Shown: positions 8,021 to 17,255, numbered from the stretch's first letter. The stretch is 64,000 nt of DNA from Caballeronia mineralivorans PML1(12) (GCF_001028175.1 NZ_AEJF01000078.1:23028-87027), one strand, 5' to 3'. Program-made: numbers and translations. The notes: generated by a model from the sequence alone, not told the origin.

Positions 8021-9493
8021 TCAGGCTCCGGCAAGATCTTCAATGCTTGTTTCAATAATCGAACGATCGAAGCGCAGCACGCGGTCCGCCACTTCGAACG
8101 CCTCCTCGATAGCGCTGACGAATACCAGCGTGACCCGCCCCGCCGCACTCGCGCGCAACGCGTCGGCAATGTCCGCGCGGGCGCCGGCATCGACGCCCTG
8201 GAACGGTTCGTCGAGCAACAGCACGCGGGCAGGTTCCGCATGCGATCGCGCCAGCACGACCTTTTGCTGATTGCCGCCCGAGAGATTGACCACGCGGTCC
8301 TCGGGACCGTTGCATCGAATGGAGAAGCGCTTGATCGCGGACTCGGCCTGCCGGCGTTCGCGCGACCTGTTTATCCACCCGGCTTTGAACCAGCGCGACA
8401 GGAACGGGAAACTCAACGTGCCTTCAATCGATGCGAATGGCACGCTGTCCGGAAAGAGCGACGTATTCCAGCGGTCCTCGCCAACGAGGAAAACGCCCGA
8501 GCGAATCGCCTCGGCGGCTGAGCGCGGCTGCCATGGCTTGCCATCGAGTGTCATCGTGCCGGCCACAACCGGTTCGATACCAAAAAGCGTTCGGGCAAGC
8601 CGCGACTTGCCGCCACCTACCGGCCCCGCGAACGCGACTATCTCGCCACGGGCCGCGTCGAAGTCTATCGGCGGGCTATCCGTACCCGAAAACAATTTCA
8701 AGCCTCGAACCTGAAGCCCTTGATTTGCAGTCGAAGGTACAGTTCGACGCTCACGCGTCTTCGGCAACGCGCGGCCGATCATCGTTTCGATGGCGCCATC
8801 GAAGTCGAGCGGAGGCTTAAGGTTTGCGACAAGGCGGCCATCCCGGACGATCACCGCGCGGTCCGCCATTCGCTTCAGATCGCTTAGTCGATGCGACACC
8901 AGCAGCATCGCGACACCACGCTTGCGCAACGTATCGAGCGCGGTGAAAAGACGCTCGGCTTCGGCGGATGAAAGGCTTGCCGTCGGTTCATCGAGTATCA
9001 GGACTGCCGGCTTATCTGCGAGAGCGCGGGCCAGCGTGACAAGCTGCCTCGTCGCAAGCGACAGCGTATAGAGCGGCGCACGCAGATCGACATCGAGGCC
9101 AACTTGCGCAGCGATGGAACGCGCCTCTTCCAGCCGGGCCGCAGGCCCGACGAACCATGGCGTGGCCGCGTTGTTGAAACGATCGAGCAGAAGGTTGTCC
9201 GCAACCGACAAAGCCGGCACGACCGAATCAGCTATCGATTGATGCATGGTCGCTACGCCCAGCGCCTTCGCTTCCTGCGGTGAGGCCGGTGCGTACGGTT
9301 TGCCGTGCAGTTCAAGCGAGCCGCTATCACCGGGATACACGCCGCTCAGTATCTTGACGATAGTCGACTTTCCCGCCCCGTTAGCGCCCATCAACGCGAC
9401 GACTTCCCCTGCCGCAATGGAGAGATCAAATCGATCGAGCGCAACGGTCGAGCCGAAGCGTTTCGACACCGAGCGCGCGACTAACACTGGCAA
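8021..9493 (-). CDS. CUT2 sugar ABC transporter ATP-binding protein, two ABC domains (RbsA/MglA-like)
   Basis: A 490-residue tandem ATPase. Domain 1 has Walker A GANGAGKS near residue 36, a non-canonical signature LSLATRQ and Walker B LILDEPTASL. Domain 2 has a degenerate Walker A GPVGGGKS, a good signature LSGGNQQK and Walker B LLLDEPFQGVD. Asymmetric sites of this kind are normal in RbsA/MglA proteins. The 3' end of the upstream MFS gene overlaps its start by 13 bp, so the MFS transporter, ATPase and permease appear to be co-transcribed. Confidence 0.92.
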   Translation of the reverse strand: MPVLVARSVSKRFGSTVALDRFDLSIAAGEVVALMGANGAGKSTIVKILSGVYPGDSGSLELHGKPYAPASPQEAKALGVATMHQSIADSVVPALSVADNLLLDRFNNAATPWFVGPAARLEEARSIAAQVGLDVDLRAPLYTLSLATRQLVTLARALADKPAVLILDEPTASLSSAEAERLFTALDTLRKRGVAMLLVSHRLSDLKRMADRAVIVRDGRLVANLKPPLDFDGAIETMIGRALPKTRERRTVPSTANQGLQVRGLKLFSGTDSPPIDFDAARGEIVAFAGPVGGGKSRLARTLFGIEPVVAGTMTLDGKPWQPRSAAEAIRSGVFLVGEDRWNTSLFPDSVPFASIEGTLSFPFLSRWFKAGWINRSRERRQAESAIKRFSIRCNGPEDRVVNLSGGNQQKVVLARSHAEPARVLLLDEPFQGVDAGARADIADALRASAAGRVTLVFVSAIEEAFEVADRVLRFDRSIIETSIEDLAGA

Positions 9494-10959
9494 GCCGGCC
9501 GTGAGGCGGTGGCTGTCGTCGCCGGCGTGAGCGCATCTTCGTCGTCGACATCATGCGCGGTCGGCTCATAGCGGATCAACACGAGGAACACGATCGGAAT
9601 TACGGCTGCCAACGCTACGATCCAGAACATGTCGGTGCCAAAACGCGCCTTGAGGATGGGCAATACGAACAACGCCAGCGCACTGCCGATGCCGGCAAGC
9701 GAGCGGCCGAAACCTACGCCCGTGCCGCGAATCGAGGTCGGATAAGACAACGCCGGATAGATCATCATCTGTGCGCCGGGGCCAAAACCCTCAGCAAACA
9801 ACCATGTGCCCAACATCAGGACGGCGAGTCCGATACCCAGCGCCGCCTGCGGATGCCCGATCAGCGCCAGCGCAATCAGCGAAACGAACTGCAACGCAAA
9901 GCCTGCTATTGCAACATGTCGCGATGGAAATTTATAGGCCAGCCGCATGCCAAGCAAACCACCTGTCAGCGCGAACAGCACGTTAAGCCCAAGCGACGCT
10001 GCGATTGTTTCGAACACACCCGCGCCGAGGAATTGCGACAGTATCGACGGCAGGAAAAAGGCGATCGCAGTGTATTCGAACGGGATGCAGAGATTCATCA
10101 CGCTGGCGACCAGCGTGCGTTGCAGGTAAGGCCGCTGGAACAACACGCGGAATTTGACCGGCGGCTGCTTCGACGCTTTCTGTTCCTGCGCATCGTCCAC
10201 GGCATGTGCGTGAATGCCGTACGACTCACGCAGGATACGTACCGCCTCTTGCAGATTGCCCTGGTTCGCAGCCCACAATGGCGACTCGTTCATGAACTTG
10301 CTGCGAACCACGATGATGACCAGCGCCGGTACCGCCCCGAAGATGAGCGATGCCCGCCAGAGCCAGTCGGCATGCTGAGCTGGAAGAAAAAAGTACAACG
10401 CGAACACGATCAGAAAACATACCGACGACGCCGCGTACCACATCGGGCACCACGCGGCGAGCCGCGACGCCTTGTTCCCGCGCCCGTTGAACTTGGAGAA
10501 TTCAGAAAGGAACGCCATCGCCACCGGCAAGTCGATGCCCACGCCCAATCCCATCACGAAGCGGGCCGCAATCAGTACCCAGACATTCGGCGCAAGCCCC
10601 GCTGCAATGGCAGCGACAACGAAGAACAGCATGTCGGCCATGAAGACCTGGTAACGGCCAATCTTGTCGGTGAGCCATCCGCCGGCGAGGCTGCCGAGAA
10701 TGGTTCCGATCATGATCGATGAACTGACAAATCCGCTTAGCGCGGGGGTCAAATTGAATTCACGCGTGACGTCCTGGATGCCGTATGAAAGTGTCGTGAG
10801 ATCGTAGGCGTCGAGAAACACACCGCCCAATGCGAGCAGAACAATCACGCGAGCGTGATTGTTCTTCGACCGGCTGTTGTTGATCAGGCGCGATACGTCG
10901 CTGGCCGATCCGATCGGCAATGACGCAGGCAAGACGGTTTCGATGTCGACGGTGCTCAA
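9481..10959 (-). CDS. MFS transporter (sugar/metabolite:H+ symporter-like)
   Basis: A 12-segment MFS protein of about 492 residues. The family loop GGWLTDKIGRYQVF between helices 2 and 3 and LLALGGVFLDAYDLTTLSYG in helix 1 resemble metabolite:proton symporters. The start is best placed at a TTG at 10959, because a perfect AGGAGG lies 6 nt upstream; a GTG ten codons earlier has no such site. It overlaps the ABC ATPase gene by 13 bp. It lies in an operon with an ABC importer and an SfnB-like enzyme, so it could import the same compound or export a product. The substrate is unknown. Confidence 0.82.
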   Translation of the reverse strand: MSTVDIETVLPASLPIGSASDVSRLINNSRSKNNHARVIVLLALGGVFLDAYDLTTLSYGIQDVTREFNLTPALSGFVSSSIMIGTILGSLAGGWLTDKIGRYQVFMADMLFFVVAAIAAGLAPNVWVLIAARFVMGLGVGIDLPVAMAFLSEFSKFNGRGNKASRLAAWCPMWYAASSVCFLIVFALYFFLPAQHADWLWRASLIFGAVPALVIIVVRSKFMNESPLWAANQGNLQEAVRILRESYGIHAHAVDDAQEQKASKQPPVKFRVLFQRPYLQRTLVASVMNLCIPFEYTAIAFFLPSILSQFLGAGVFETIAASLGLNVLFALTGGLLGMRLAYKFPSRHVAIAGFALQFVSLIALALIGHPQAALGIGLAVLMLGTWLFAEGFGPGAQMMIYPALSYPTSIRGTGVGFGRSLAGIGSALALFVLPILKARFGTDMFWIVALAAVIPIVFLVLIRYEPTAHDVDDEDALTPATTATASRPACQC

Positions 10960-11225
10960 GATGCGCCTCCTTGCTTGATGGGGTTCCACGGCAAAGAAGC
11001 TTTATACGGACAGCTATCGTGTCACGCAAAGAACAAGTTTTTCTTTCGATATGAACGGCTCAAGGGCAAGTTCCAATGATCTGCTGCCAGGGGTCGCTCG
11101 ATGTATCGTCTTTACAGCCACGCACATATGCAAAGCTGAAATCGTTAGAGCGGTCGATCGATTCGGCGACTACATTGTCTGGTTGTGAAAGTGAAATTCA
11201 AGAGAAAATCGAGTAATCGACAGCT

Positions 11226-12623
11226 ATGAGCAAAACCATCCATTTCAATGCGTTCGAGATGAACTGCGTCGGTCATCAGTCGCCGGGCTTGTGGTCTCAT
11301 CCACGCGACCGGTCGTCGCAATACAAGGACCTCGAATACTGGACTGATCTTGCAAAAATTCTCGAGAAGGGTTTCTTCGACGGCATCTTCATAGCCGACG
11401 TAATCGGTTATTACGACGTCTACAAGGGCAGCAATTACCACGCGATCCATCAGGCGGCGCAGATCCCGGTCAACGATCCGCTGCAGCTCGCGGCGCCCAT
11501 CGCAATGGTGACCGAGCACCTGGGCATCGGCATCACGGCGTCGACGACCTTCGAGCATCCATACACGTTCGCGCGCCGCCTTTCAACAGCCGATCACCAT
11601 ACGAAAGGCCGCGTTGGATGGAATATCGTGACGTCGTATCTGGAAAGCGGCGCGAAGAATATCAGCGAAGGCGGCTTGCGCAAGCACGCGAACCGCTACG
11701 AAGTGGCGGCGGAATATATCGAGGTGCTGTACAAGCTTTTCGAGGGAAGCTGGGAAGAAGACGCCGTGGTCCGGGACCGTCACAACCGGGTCTTTACGCA
11801 CCCCGAGAAGGTCCATGAGATAGGTCATCACGGAAAATACTTCGACGTGCCCGGCTACCATCTTTGCGAACCCTCACCTCAGCGCACGCCGGTGCTCTAT
11901 CAGGCTGGCGCGTCTGGCGCGGGCAAGGCGTTCGCGGCTCAGCACGCCGAGTGCGTATTCGTCGCCGCCCCGACGAAGGAGGTGTTGAAGAGTTATGTCG
12001 CCGACGTCCGCCACCAGGCTGCGGAGGCCGGGCGTAACGCCGCCGGATTGCTGATCTACAACCTGGTCACGGTCATCGTCGATGAGACCGATGCCAAGGC
12101 GCAGGCGAAGTTCGAAGAGTACCGCCGCTACACCTCCTACGATGGCTCGCTCGTGTTCATGTCGGGTTGGACCGGCGTCGACTTCGGCCAGTACGCGCCG
12201 ACCGATCTGGTCAGGAAGGTGGAGACCAACGCCATCGTCTCAGCTATTGAACATCTGGCGGGCGGCGCGAAGTCGTGGACTATCGACGAACTCGCGGCAT
12301 GGGGCGGTATCGGCGGCATGGGGCCGGTCTTCGTCGGTTCCGCGGCAACTGTTGCCGATATTCTGCAAACCTGGGTGGAAGAGACCGGTGTCGACGGTTT
12401 CAATCTCGCTTATGCGGTCGCGCACGAGACCTTCGAGGACATCGTCAATTATCTGGTGCCGGAGTTGCAGCGGCGCGGCGTTTATCGCAAGGAATATACG
12501 CCCGGGACCTTGCGCGAAAAGCTGTTCGGTAGGGGGCGCTTGTTGCCGGCCGAGCATCCAGGTGCACGGTATCGGGACATCGAGTCGTTCAAGCGCGGGG
12601 AAGCGCAGAGTTCGCTCGAGTAA
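11226..12623 (+). CDS. NtaA/SnaA/DszA-family FMN-dependent monooxygenase (luciferase-like)
   Basis: A 465-residue bacterial-luciferase-fold monooxygenase. Family features include HPRDRSSQYKDLEYWTDLAK near the N-terminus, FFDGIFIADVIG, the TTFEHPYTFARRLSTADHHTKGRVGWNIVTSY core, and the QAGASGAGKAFAAQHAECVF segment. The last is typical of DszA, NtaA and SnaA proteins, which oxidise sulfones, aminopolycarboxylates or cyclic amides with FMNH2 from a separate reductase. It is divergent from the MFS/ABC/SfnB-like operon across 266 bp. With the SfnB-like gene it suggests stepwise oxidative C-S cleavage, but C-N cleavage of a nitrilotriacetate-like substrate is equally possible from sequence. Confidence 0.85.
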   Translation: MSKTIHFNAFEMNCVGHQSPGLWSHPRDRSSQYKDLEYWTDLAKILEKGFFDGIFIADVIGYYDVYKGSNYHAIHQAAQIPVNDPLQLAAPIAMVTEHLGIGITASTTFEHPYTFARRLSTADHHTKGRVGWNIVTSYLESGAKNISEGGLRKHANRYEVAAEYIEVLYKLFEGSWEEDAVVRDRHNRVFTHPEKVHEIGHHGKYFDVPGYHLCEPSPQRTPVLYQAGASGAGKAFAAQHAECVFVAAPTKEVLKSYVADVRHQAAEAGRNAAGLLIYNLVTVIVDETDAKAQAKFEEYRRYTSYDGSLVFMSGWTGVDFGQYAPTDLVRKVETNAIVSAIEHLAGGAKSWTIDELAAWGGIGGMGPVFVGSAATVADILQTWVEETGVDGFNLAYAVAHETFEDIVNYLVPELQRRGVYRKEYTPGTLREKLFGRGRLLPAEHPGARYRDIESFKRGEAQSSLE

Positions 12624-12644
12624 CGATCGGCTTTCTTTTTGCGG

Positions 12645-12986
12645 CTAACGTGGACCTTGTTCATCGACCCGTATTTTCCTGCCCTCGATGCGGATCGGCA
12701 CGGGTGTGAGGCTCGCGCCAAGGCATGGACCATCCACGCACACCCCGTCCTCGAACCGAAACATCGCGCTGTGATGGGCACACATGAGAAGCTCGCCGCC
12801 ATAGGCACAGAACGTGTTCGGCTCGTAGTTCAACGGGATCGAAAAGTGCGGGCATACATTGCGATAGGCCCATGCGCTGTCCCCTCTGCGCAGCACGAGC
12901 ACTTCAGCCCGCGCTTCAAAACCACCGCCGTCCGGCACGTCATCGAGGGTGCAAAGATAAGCGCCGTCGCTTACTCGATCGCCCAT
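12645..12986 (-). CDS. Rieske-type [2Fe-2S] ferredoxin
   Basis: A 113-residue soluble Rieske protein. The cluster ligands are visible as C-P-H (Cys45, His47) and C-A-H-H (Cys69, His72), with the usual ESR/cis-proline surroundings partly altered. No signal peptide is present, so it should be cytoplasmic. It lies 6 bp after the intradiol dioxygenase gene and appears to be the last gene of the hydroquinone operon. Stand-alone Rieske ferredoxins normally carry electrons to a ring-hydroxylating oxygenase, but no oxygenase component is encoded in this window. It converges on the DszA-like gene, with 21 bp between stops. Confidence 0.88.
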   Translation of the reverse strand: MGDRVSDGAYLCTLDDVPDGGGFEARAEVLVLRRGDSAWAYRNVCPHFSIPLNYEPNTFCAYGGELLMCAHHSAMFRFEDGVCVDGPCLGASLTPVPIRIEGRKIRVDEQGPR

Positions 12987-12992
12987 GGTTTT

Positions 12993-13832
12993 TCACTCCT
13001 TCGCGATCAGCACGAAGTCGCGCTCCACCTCGAAGTACGGCTTCGCTCCCTTACTTTCCCTGAGCACGTACTCCACAACCAGCGACGACTTCACACCAAA
13101 GACCGCATCCGATTCAACGTACGTGTCATCGGATGAAAACAAGGCTGTCGTCACAGTCTCGTAACCCGGTGCTTCGATCAGGAAATGCACATGCGCCGGG
13201 CGCATCGGATGGCGGCCGGTCGCCGCGAGCATCTTGCCGACCGGGCCGTCGTCGGGTATCGGGTAACTGGTGGGCTTGATCGCGCGAAAAGCGTATTCGC
13301 CTTGCGCATTCGATCGGAACCGGCCGCGCAGGTTGCTCTCCGGCTGCTCGGGGTCCTGCCCTTCGTACATGCCGTTGGCAGCCGTCTGCCATACCTCGAT
13401 GAGTGCGCCGGCTACCGGCTTCCCGTGCATGTCGACAAGACGTCCATGAAACAGCGCGGGTTCGCCTTCGGTCTGCGCAATGTCCGCACCGAAGGCGGCG
13501 TCCTTCGCACCTTCGCGATAGAACGGTCCAAGCAAGCTGTTCTCCGTCGACTCCCCCTCACGGCGGTTGTTAATGGCATCGAGCAAGATCGACAGACCGA
13601 GCGTGTCGGATAGCAGAATGAACTCCTGGCGAATGCCGTCGCACTTCTTGCCGGTCGCGGTCAGGAATTCGATGCCCTGCCGCCATTCCGTTTGCGTCAA
13701 CCGCACTTCACGAGCGAAGTCATGCAGATGCCGCACGAGCGCAGTCATGATCTCCCTGGTACGAGGATTGGCGCAGCCACTGAAGGACTGCAGCACGGTT
13801 TCGGTGATGGTCTCGCTGTTCTGGTCTTTCAT
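12993..13832 (-). CDS. Intradiol ring-cleavage dioxygenase, hydroxyquinol 1,2-dioxygenase-like
   Basis: A 279-residue non-haem Fe(III) dioxygenase with an N-terminal dimerisation helix domain (about residues 1-100) and a C-terminal beta sandwich. The iron ligands are Tyr156 (GMYEGQD), Tyr190 (PTSYPIPDDGPVG), and His214 with His216 (RPAHVHF). The length and the HPMRPAHVHF region suit the catechol/hydroxyquinol 1,2-dioxygenase group. Hydroxyquinol cleavage would give maleylacetate, the substrate of the maleylacetate reductase encoded upstream in the same operon, so hydroxyquinol is favoured. Catechol or chlorocatechol activity cannot be excluded from sequence. Confidence 0.87.
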   Translation of the reverse strand: MKDQNSETITETVLQSFSGCANPRTREIMTALVRHLHDFAREVRLTQTEWRQGIEFLTATGKKCDGIRQEFILLSDTLGLSILLDAINNRREGESTENSLLGPFYREGAKDAAFGADIAQTEGEPALFHGRLVDMHGKPVAGALIEVWQTAANGMYEGQDPEQPESNLRGRFRSNAQGEYAFRAIKPTSYPIPDDGPVGKMLAATGRHPMRPAHVHFLIEAPGYETVTTALFSSDDTYVESDAVFGVKSSLVVEYVLRESKGAKPYFEVERDFVLIAKE

Positions 13833-13841
13833 CGTCTTACC

Positions 13842-14924
13842 TCAAGGTGCTGCATGCAGGGGGTCCGCTGAGTCCGCGGATTCTTTAGGCGCGGGTGAAA
13901 CCGAGGGTCCGGTGTCGAGGAACACGACGCGCCGGCCGACGGGAAAAAGTTGCAGGCCGAACCGCCGCGATACGTAACCCCACAATCCCTGCGGGAAAAA
14001 CATCGTGACGACGATCGCAAGCGTGCCCAGTCCGATCAGATACCAGGTGCCAAAATCCGACAAGAACTTGTTCAGCAGGAAGAATATCAGGGTACCGATG
14101 ATCGGCCCTTCGAGCGTACCCAGGCCGCCGATCATCACGATGAAAATCGCGAAGGCAGTCCAGTTTACGGAGAACGCTGCGTCGGGCGAAATACGCAGAT
14201 TGCCCACGAAATAGAGCCCGCCCGCGAGCGCGGCGCCGCCTGCCGACACGAGATAGACCCCGAGCCGGGCACGTTTTACATCGACACCCTGACTGTTCGC
14301 CGCCACCGCGTTGTCGCGCATCGCGGTGAGCGCGAGGCCGCGTTTCGAGCGCAGAAAGCCATACAGCAAGCCGATAGAAGCCGTGACAATGGCAAGCGCC
14401 AGCCACAGGGTCAGCGATTCGCGCAACGAGCGTGGCACGTCCTGCAGCGCGGTCAAGCTCGTTCCTGATCCGCCGCCAAGCCAGGACACGTTCGCCACTG
14501 TCAAGCGGACCACCTCGGCGATCACCCATGTGCCTATGGCGAAGTACCCGCCTTCCAGCCGGAACGCAACAAGCGATACGGGCACCGCGATCAGCGCGGC
14601 AATAGCGCCGGCAATCGGCACGGCGACGAAGGGCGATACGCCGCCATAGTTGGCAAGCACCAGCATCGCGTACCCGCCAATGCCGAAATACACCTGTTGC
14701 CCGATCGACACCAGACCGCCGTAACCCGCGAGCAGGTTCCACATCATCGCGAAGACCAGATACGCGGCGATCTGCGTGAAGTCGCGCAAGGTGTCTCGAC
14801 CTGCCCAATAGGGGAAACTTGCGACCAGCGCAGCGACGATCAAGAGGACGAACACCGCCACTCTGCTTGCACGCGTCGCCCGCCGGATTTCGAAACTTCG
14901 CTTACTAACGTTCATCACGCTCAT
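13842..14924 (-). CDS. Branched-chain-type ABC transporter permease (LivM-like)
   Basis: An inner-membrane permease of about 360 residues. It carries the family segments MWNLLAGYGGLVSIGQQVYFGIGGYAM and RDNAVAANSQGVDVKRARL (coupling helix), and VMIGGLGTLEGPIIGT. The ATG at 14924 is chosen because GAGG lies 8 nt upstream; a GTG three codons earlier is a weaker alternative. It pairs with the LivH-like protein encoded just upstream. Operon position with aromatic catabolic genes suggests an aromatic ligand rather than leucine. Confidence 0.9.
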   Translation of the reverse strand: MSVMNVSKRSFEIRRATRASRVAVFVLLIVAALVASFPYWAGRDTLRDFTQIAAYLVFAMMWNLLAGYGGLVSIGQQVYFGIGGYAMLVLANYGGVSPFVAVPIAGAIAALIAVPVSLVAFRLEGGYFAIGTWVIAEVVRLTVANVSWLGGGSGTSLTALQDVPRSLRESLTLWLALAIVTASIGLLYGFLRSKRGLALTAMRDNAVAANSQGVDVKRARLGVYLVSAGGAALAGGLYFVGNLRISPDAAFSVNWTAFAIFIVMIGGLGTLEGPIIGTLIFFLLNKFLSDFGTWYLIGLGTLAIVVTMFFPQGLWGYVSRRFGLQLFPVGRRVVFLDTGPSVSPAPKESADSADPLHAAP

Positions 14925-14946
14925 TTGGCTCACCTCGTAGCGGGCG

Positions 14947-15813
14947 TCACGCTGTCTTGGGCAACAGGCCCTGAGGCCGTACCGTCAGCAGCGCAAGAAA
15001 CAGCACATGACCTAGCCAGATGCCCCAACCAGGATCGAAATAGAAGCCGGCCTGCTGAGCAATGCCGAGTGCGATTCCGCCAAGGAATGTGCCCCAGAAC
15101 GACCCCATCCCACCGATGATCACCGCCTCGAACGCATACAGCAGCAACGCCGGGCCGTCAGAGGGAGAGACAGCCGTACGCATGGCATAGAGCGTGGCGG
15201 CAAGCGCGATCAGCACGAAGGCGATGCTCATCGCGAGGGCGAAGGTCCTGCGCGGCGAGACACCCATCAGTTGCACGATCTCGCGGTCGTCGGAGGTGGC
15301 GCGAAAGGCCCGACCGAGCGGCGTGTGCCCGAACAACCACTGCAGCCCGAGCGTGGCCGCCACCGTTACGGCAAGCGTCAGCAGTGGCAGGAGCCCGAGC
15401 GCGATGCCGCCCGGCAACGCAATGCTCATCGATTCGAACCCGCCTGTCGCGAGCGAGCGCGGGTCGGCGGAAAACACCTCTTGCAGCACATTCTGGATCA
15501 CGATAGAGAGGCCGAAGGTGACCACGAGCGATGGCAAGGGATCGCGGCCGCTTACGCGATTGAGGACGGTGTATTGCACCGCGTAACCCGCACCGAAGGC
15601 GATTGCGATCAGCGGCGGCACGGCGGCCCAAAGCGGTATATGAGCCCAGTTCGTGAGGACGAACAGGACGAACACCAGCAGCACGATGAAGTCGCCGTGC
15701 GCGGTATTGGTCAGGCGCATGACACCGAACACCAGCGACTGGCCCATCGCGAAGAGCGCATAGAGCGCGCCGAGCAAGACGCCCTGCAAGAGGATGTTGA
15801 TCAGTGAACTCAT
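14947..15813 (-). CDS. Branched-chain-type ABC transporter permease (LivH-like)
   Basis: A permease of about 288 residues with the LivH hallmarks LLQGVLLGALYALFAMGQSLVFGVMRLTNTAHGDFI at the N-terminus and EAVIIGGMGSFWGTFLGGI near the C-terminus. The ATG at 15813 overlaps the stop of the LivF-like gene (ATGA), which fixes the start and implies translational coupling; the frame remains open further upstream but only inside livF. It forms the heterodimeric channel with the LivM-like protein. Confidence 0.9.
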   Translation of the reverse strand: MSSLINILLQGVLLGALYALFAMGQSLVFGVMRLTNTAHGDFIVLLVFVLFVLTNWAHIPLWAAVPPLIAIAFGAGYAVQYTVLNRVSGRDPLPSLVVTFGLSIVIQNVLQEVFSADPRSLATGGFESMSIALPGGIALGLLPLLTLAVTVAATLGLQWLFGHTPLGRAFRATSDDREIVQLMGVSPRRTFALAMSIAFVLIALAATLYAMRTAVSPSDGPALLLYAFEAVIIGGMGSFWGTFLGGIALGIAQQAGFYFDPGWGIWLGHVLFLALLTVRPQGLLPKTA

Positions 15814-16517
15814 GAGACCGCTCCGAAATAGGCTTGCGTGATGGCTTCGTCGGAGACCTCGGCCGACGCCCCCGACAAAGACACGCGCCCCTCCTGAAAG
15901 CAATAGAAGCGCTTCGACACGCGCCGTGCGAGTTGCACGTCCTGCTCGACGACGATCGCACTCATGCCGTCGGCGACAATCGACGGCAGGGCGGCGTAAA
16001 TTTCCCTGACGATCACGGGTGCGAGGCCCAGTGAAAGTTCGTCACACATGAGAAGTTCCGGATTACTCATCAACGCACGGCCAAGCGCGACCATCTGCTG
16101 CTGCCCACCGGACAGCGCCGTTGCCGGATGATGCCGCCGCTCCTTCAGCACAGGAAAAAGCGCGTAGACGGTATCGAGGCTCCAGCGACCGGGCCGCGAG
16201 CAATACGCGCCGAGCATCAGGTTTTCCTCCACTGACAAGCTCGCGAAAAGCCGCCGCCCTTCCGGCACGAGCGCAATACCCTTGCCCACGATGCGTGCAG
16301 CAGCCATGCCGCCGACCGGCTCACCCTTGTAGACAATCTGCTGCGCGGGCGCGCGCAGGAGTCCCGCCAGCGCCTTCAGAAAGGTGGACTTACCCGCCCC
16401 GTTCGAACCGATCAACGCAATCACTTCACCCCGGTTGACTGTTACATCGATGCCGAACAGCGCCTGGAAGTCGCCGTAAAAAGCGGTCAGGCCGTGAGTT
16501 TCAAGAATGGCCGGCAT
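15810..16517 (-). CDS. Branched-chain-type ABC transporter ATP-binding protein (LivF-like)
   Basis: An ATPase of about 235 residues with Walker A GSNGAGKST, signature LSGGQQQM, Walker B LLMCDELSLGLAP and switch histidine region AIVVEQDVQLA. The reduced size and the GLAP motif are typical of LivF. The ATG at 16517 stands 7 nt after GGAGG; a GTG two codons earlier sits too close to it. It overlaps or abuts livG and livH in a tight five-gene transporter block. Confidence 0.92.
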   Translation of the reverse strand: MPAILETHGLTAFYGDFQALFGIDVTVNRGEVIALIGSNGAGKSTFLKALAGLLRAPAQQIVYKGEPVGGMAAARIVGKGIALVPEGRRLFASLSVEENLMLGAYCSRPGRWSLDTVYALFPVLKERRHHPATALSGGQQQMVALGRALMSNPELLMCDELSLGLAPVIVREIYAALPSIVADGMSAIVVEQDVQLARRVSKRFYCFQEGRVSLSGASAEVSDEAITQAYFGAVS

Positions 16518-16519
16518 GA

Positions 16520-17242
16520 TCACGCCTCCAAACCAAGATAAACCCGCTTGACTTCAGGGTCGTCCATCACGGCGGCGGGTGAGCCTTCTGCGAGGTGTTT
16601 GCCGAAGTGAATGACTAGCAGCCGGTCAGCAACAGCGAGCAACGCATGCACCACATGCTCGATCCACACGATCGTCACGCCTTGCTCCTTGACGCGCCGA
16701 ATTTCATCAACGAGTTCGTGTGTCTCCGGTTCCGTCAGACCGCCCGCGATTTCATCGAGCAGCAGGAGTTTCGGCCGCGTCGCAAGCGCCCGAGCAAGTT
16801 CGAGGCGCTTGCGATCTAGCAGCGTGAGCGTGCTCGCCAACTGGTTCGCGCGGCGCTTGAGGCCGGTGCGCTCCAGCACGTCGATGCACAGCCCGGCGGC
16901 TTCGCGTTCTTTCAACGCGCCGCCGAACGTCGCGCCGACCATGAGGTTCTCGAACACCGTCATGCCGCCGAAGGGACGCGGCACCTGATACGACCGGCCG
17001 ATGCCCGCAATACATCGGCGGTGCGGTGCCAGCGTGCCGATATCCGCACCGTCGAATTCGATCGCACCGGTGTCCGGGCGCGTATCGCCGCTGATGAGGT
17101 TGAAAAGCGTGGTCTTGCCCGCGCCGTTCGGTCCGAGGATCCCGTAGGTCTCGCCTTGCTCGATCGCGAAACTGATGTTGTCGGTGACCTTCAACGCACC
17201 GTAACGCTTCGACACGTCCGTCAATCTAAGAACGCAGCTCAT
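16520..17242 (-). CDS. Branched-chain-type ABC transporter ATP-binding protein (LivG-like)
   Basis: A 240-residue ATPase with Walker A GPNGAGKTT, the LivG-type segment GIGRSYQVPRPFGGMTVFENLMVGA, a non-canonical signature STLTLLDRKRLELARAL, Walker B LLLLDEIAGGLTEPE and VWIEHVVHALL. It precedes livF and follows the binding protein gene by 13 bp. It should energise uptake with LivF as a heterodimer. Confidence 0.92.
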   Translation of the reverse strand: MSCVLRLTDVSKRYGALKVTDNISFAIEQGETYGILGPNGAGKTTLFNLISGDTRPDTGAIEFDGADIGTLAPHRRCIAGIGRSYQVPRPFGGMTVFENLMVGATFGGALKEREAAGLCIDVLERTGLKRRANQLASTLTLLDRKRLELARALATRPKLLLLDEIAGGLTEPETHELVDEIRRVKEQGVTIVWIEHVVHALLAVADRLLVIHFGKHLAEGSPAAVMDDPEVKRVYLGLEA

Positions 17243-17255
17243 TCTCGTGTCTCCT

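Noticed and set aside
6849..11225. Sigma54 promoter expected for sulfur-scavenging sfn-type genes
   Set aside because: I looked for TGGCAC-N5-TTGC elements in the gaps 6849-6976 and 10960-11225 and found no acceptable match.
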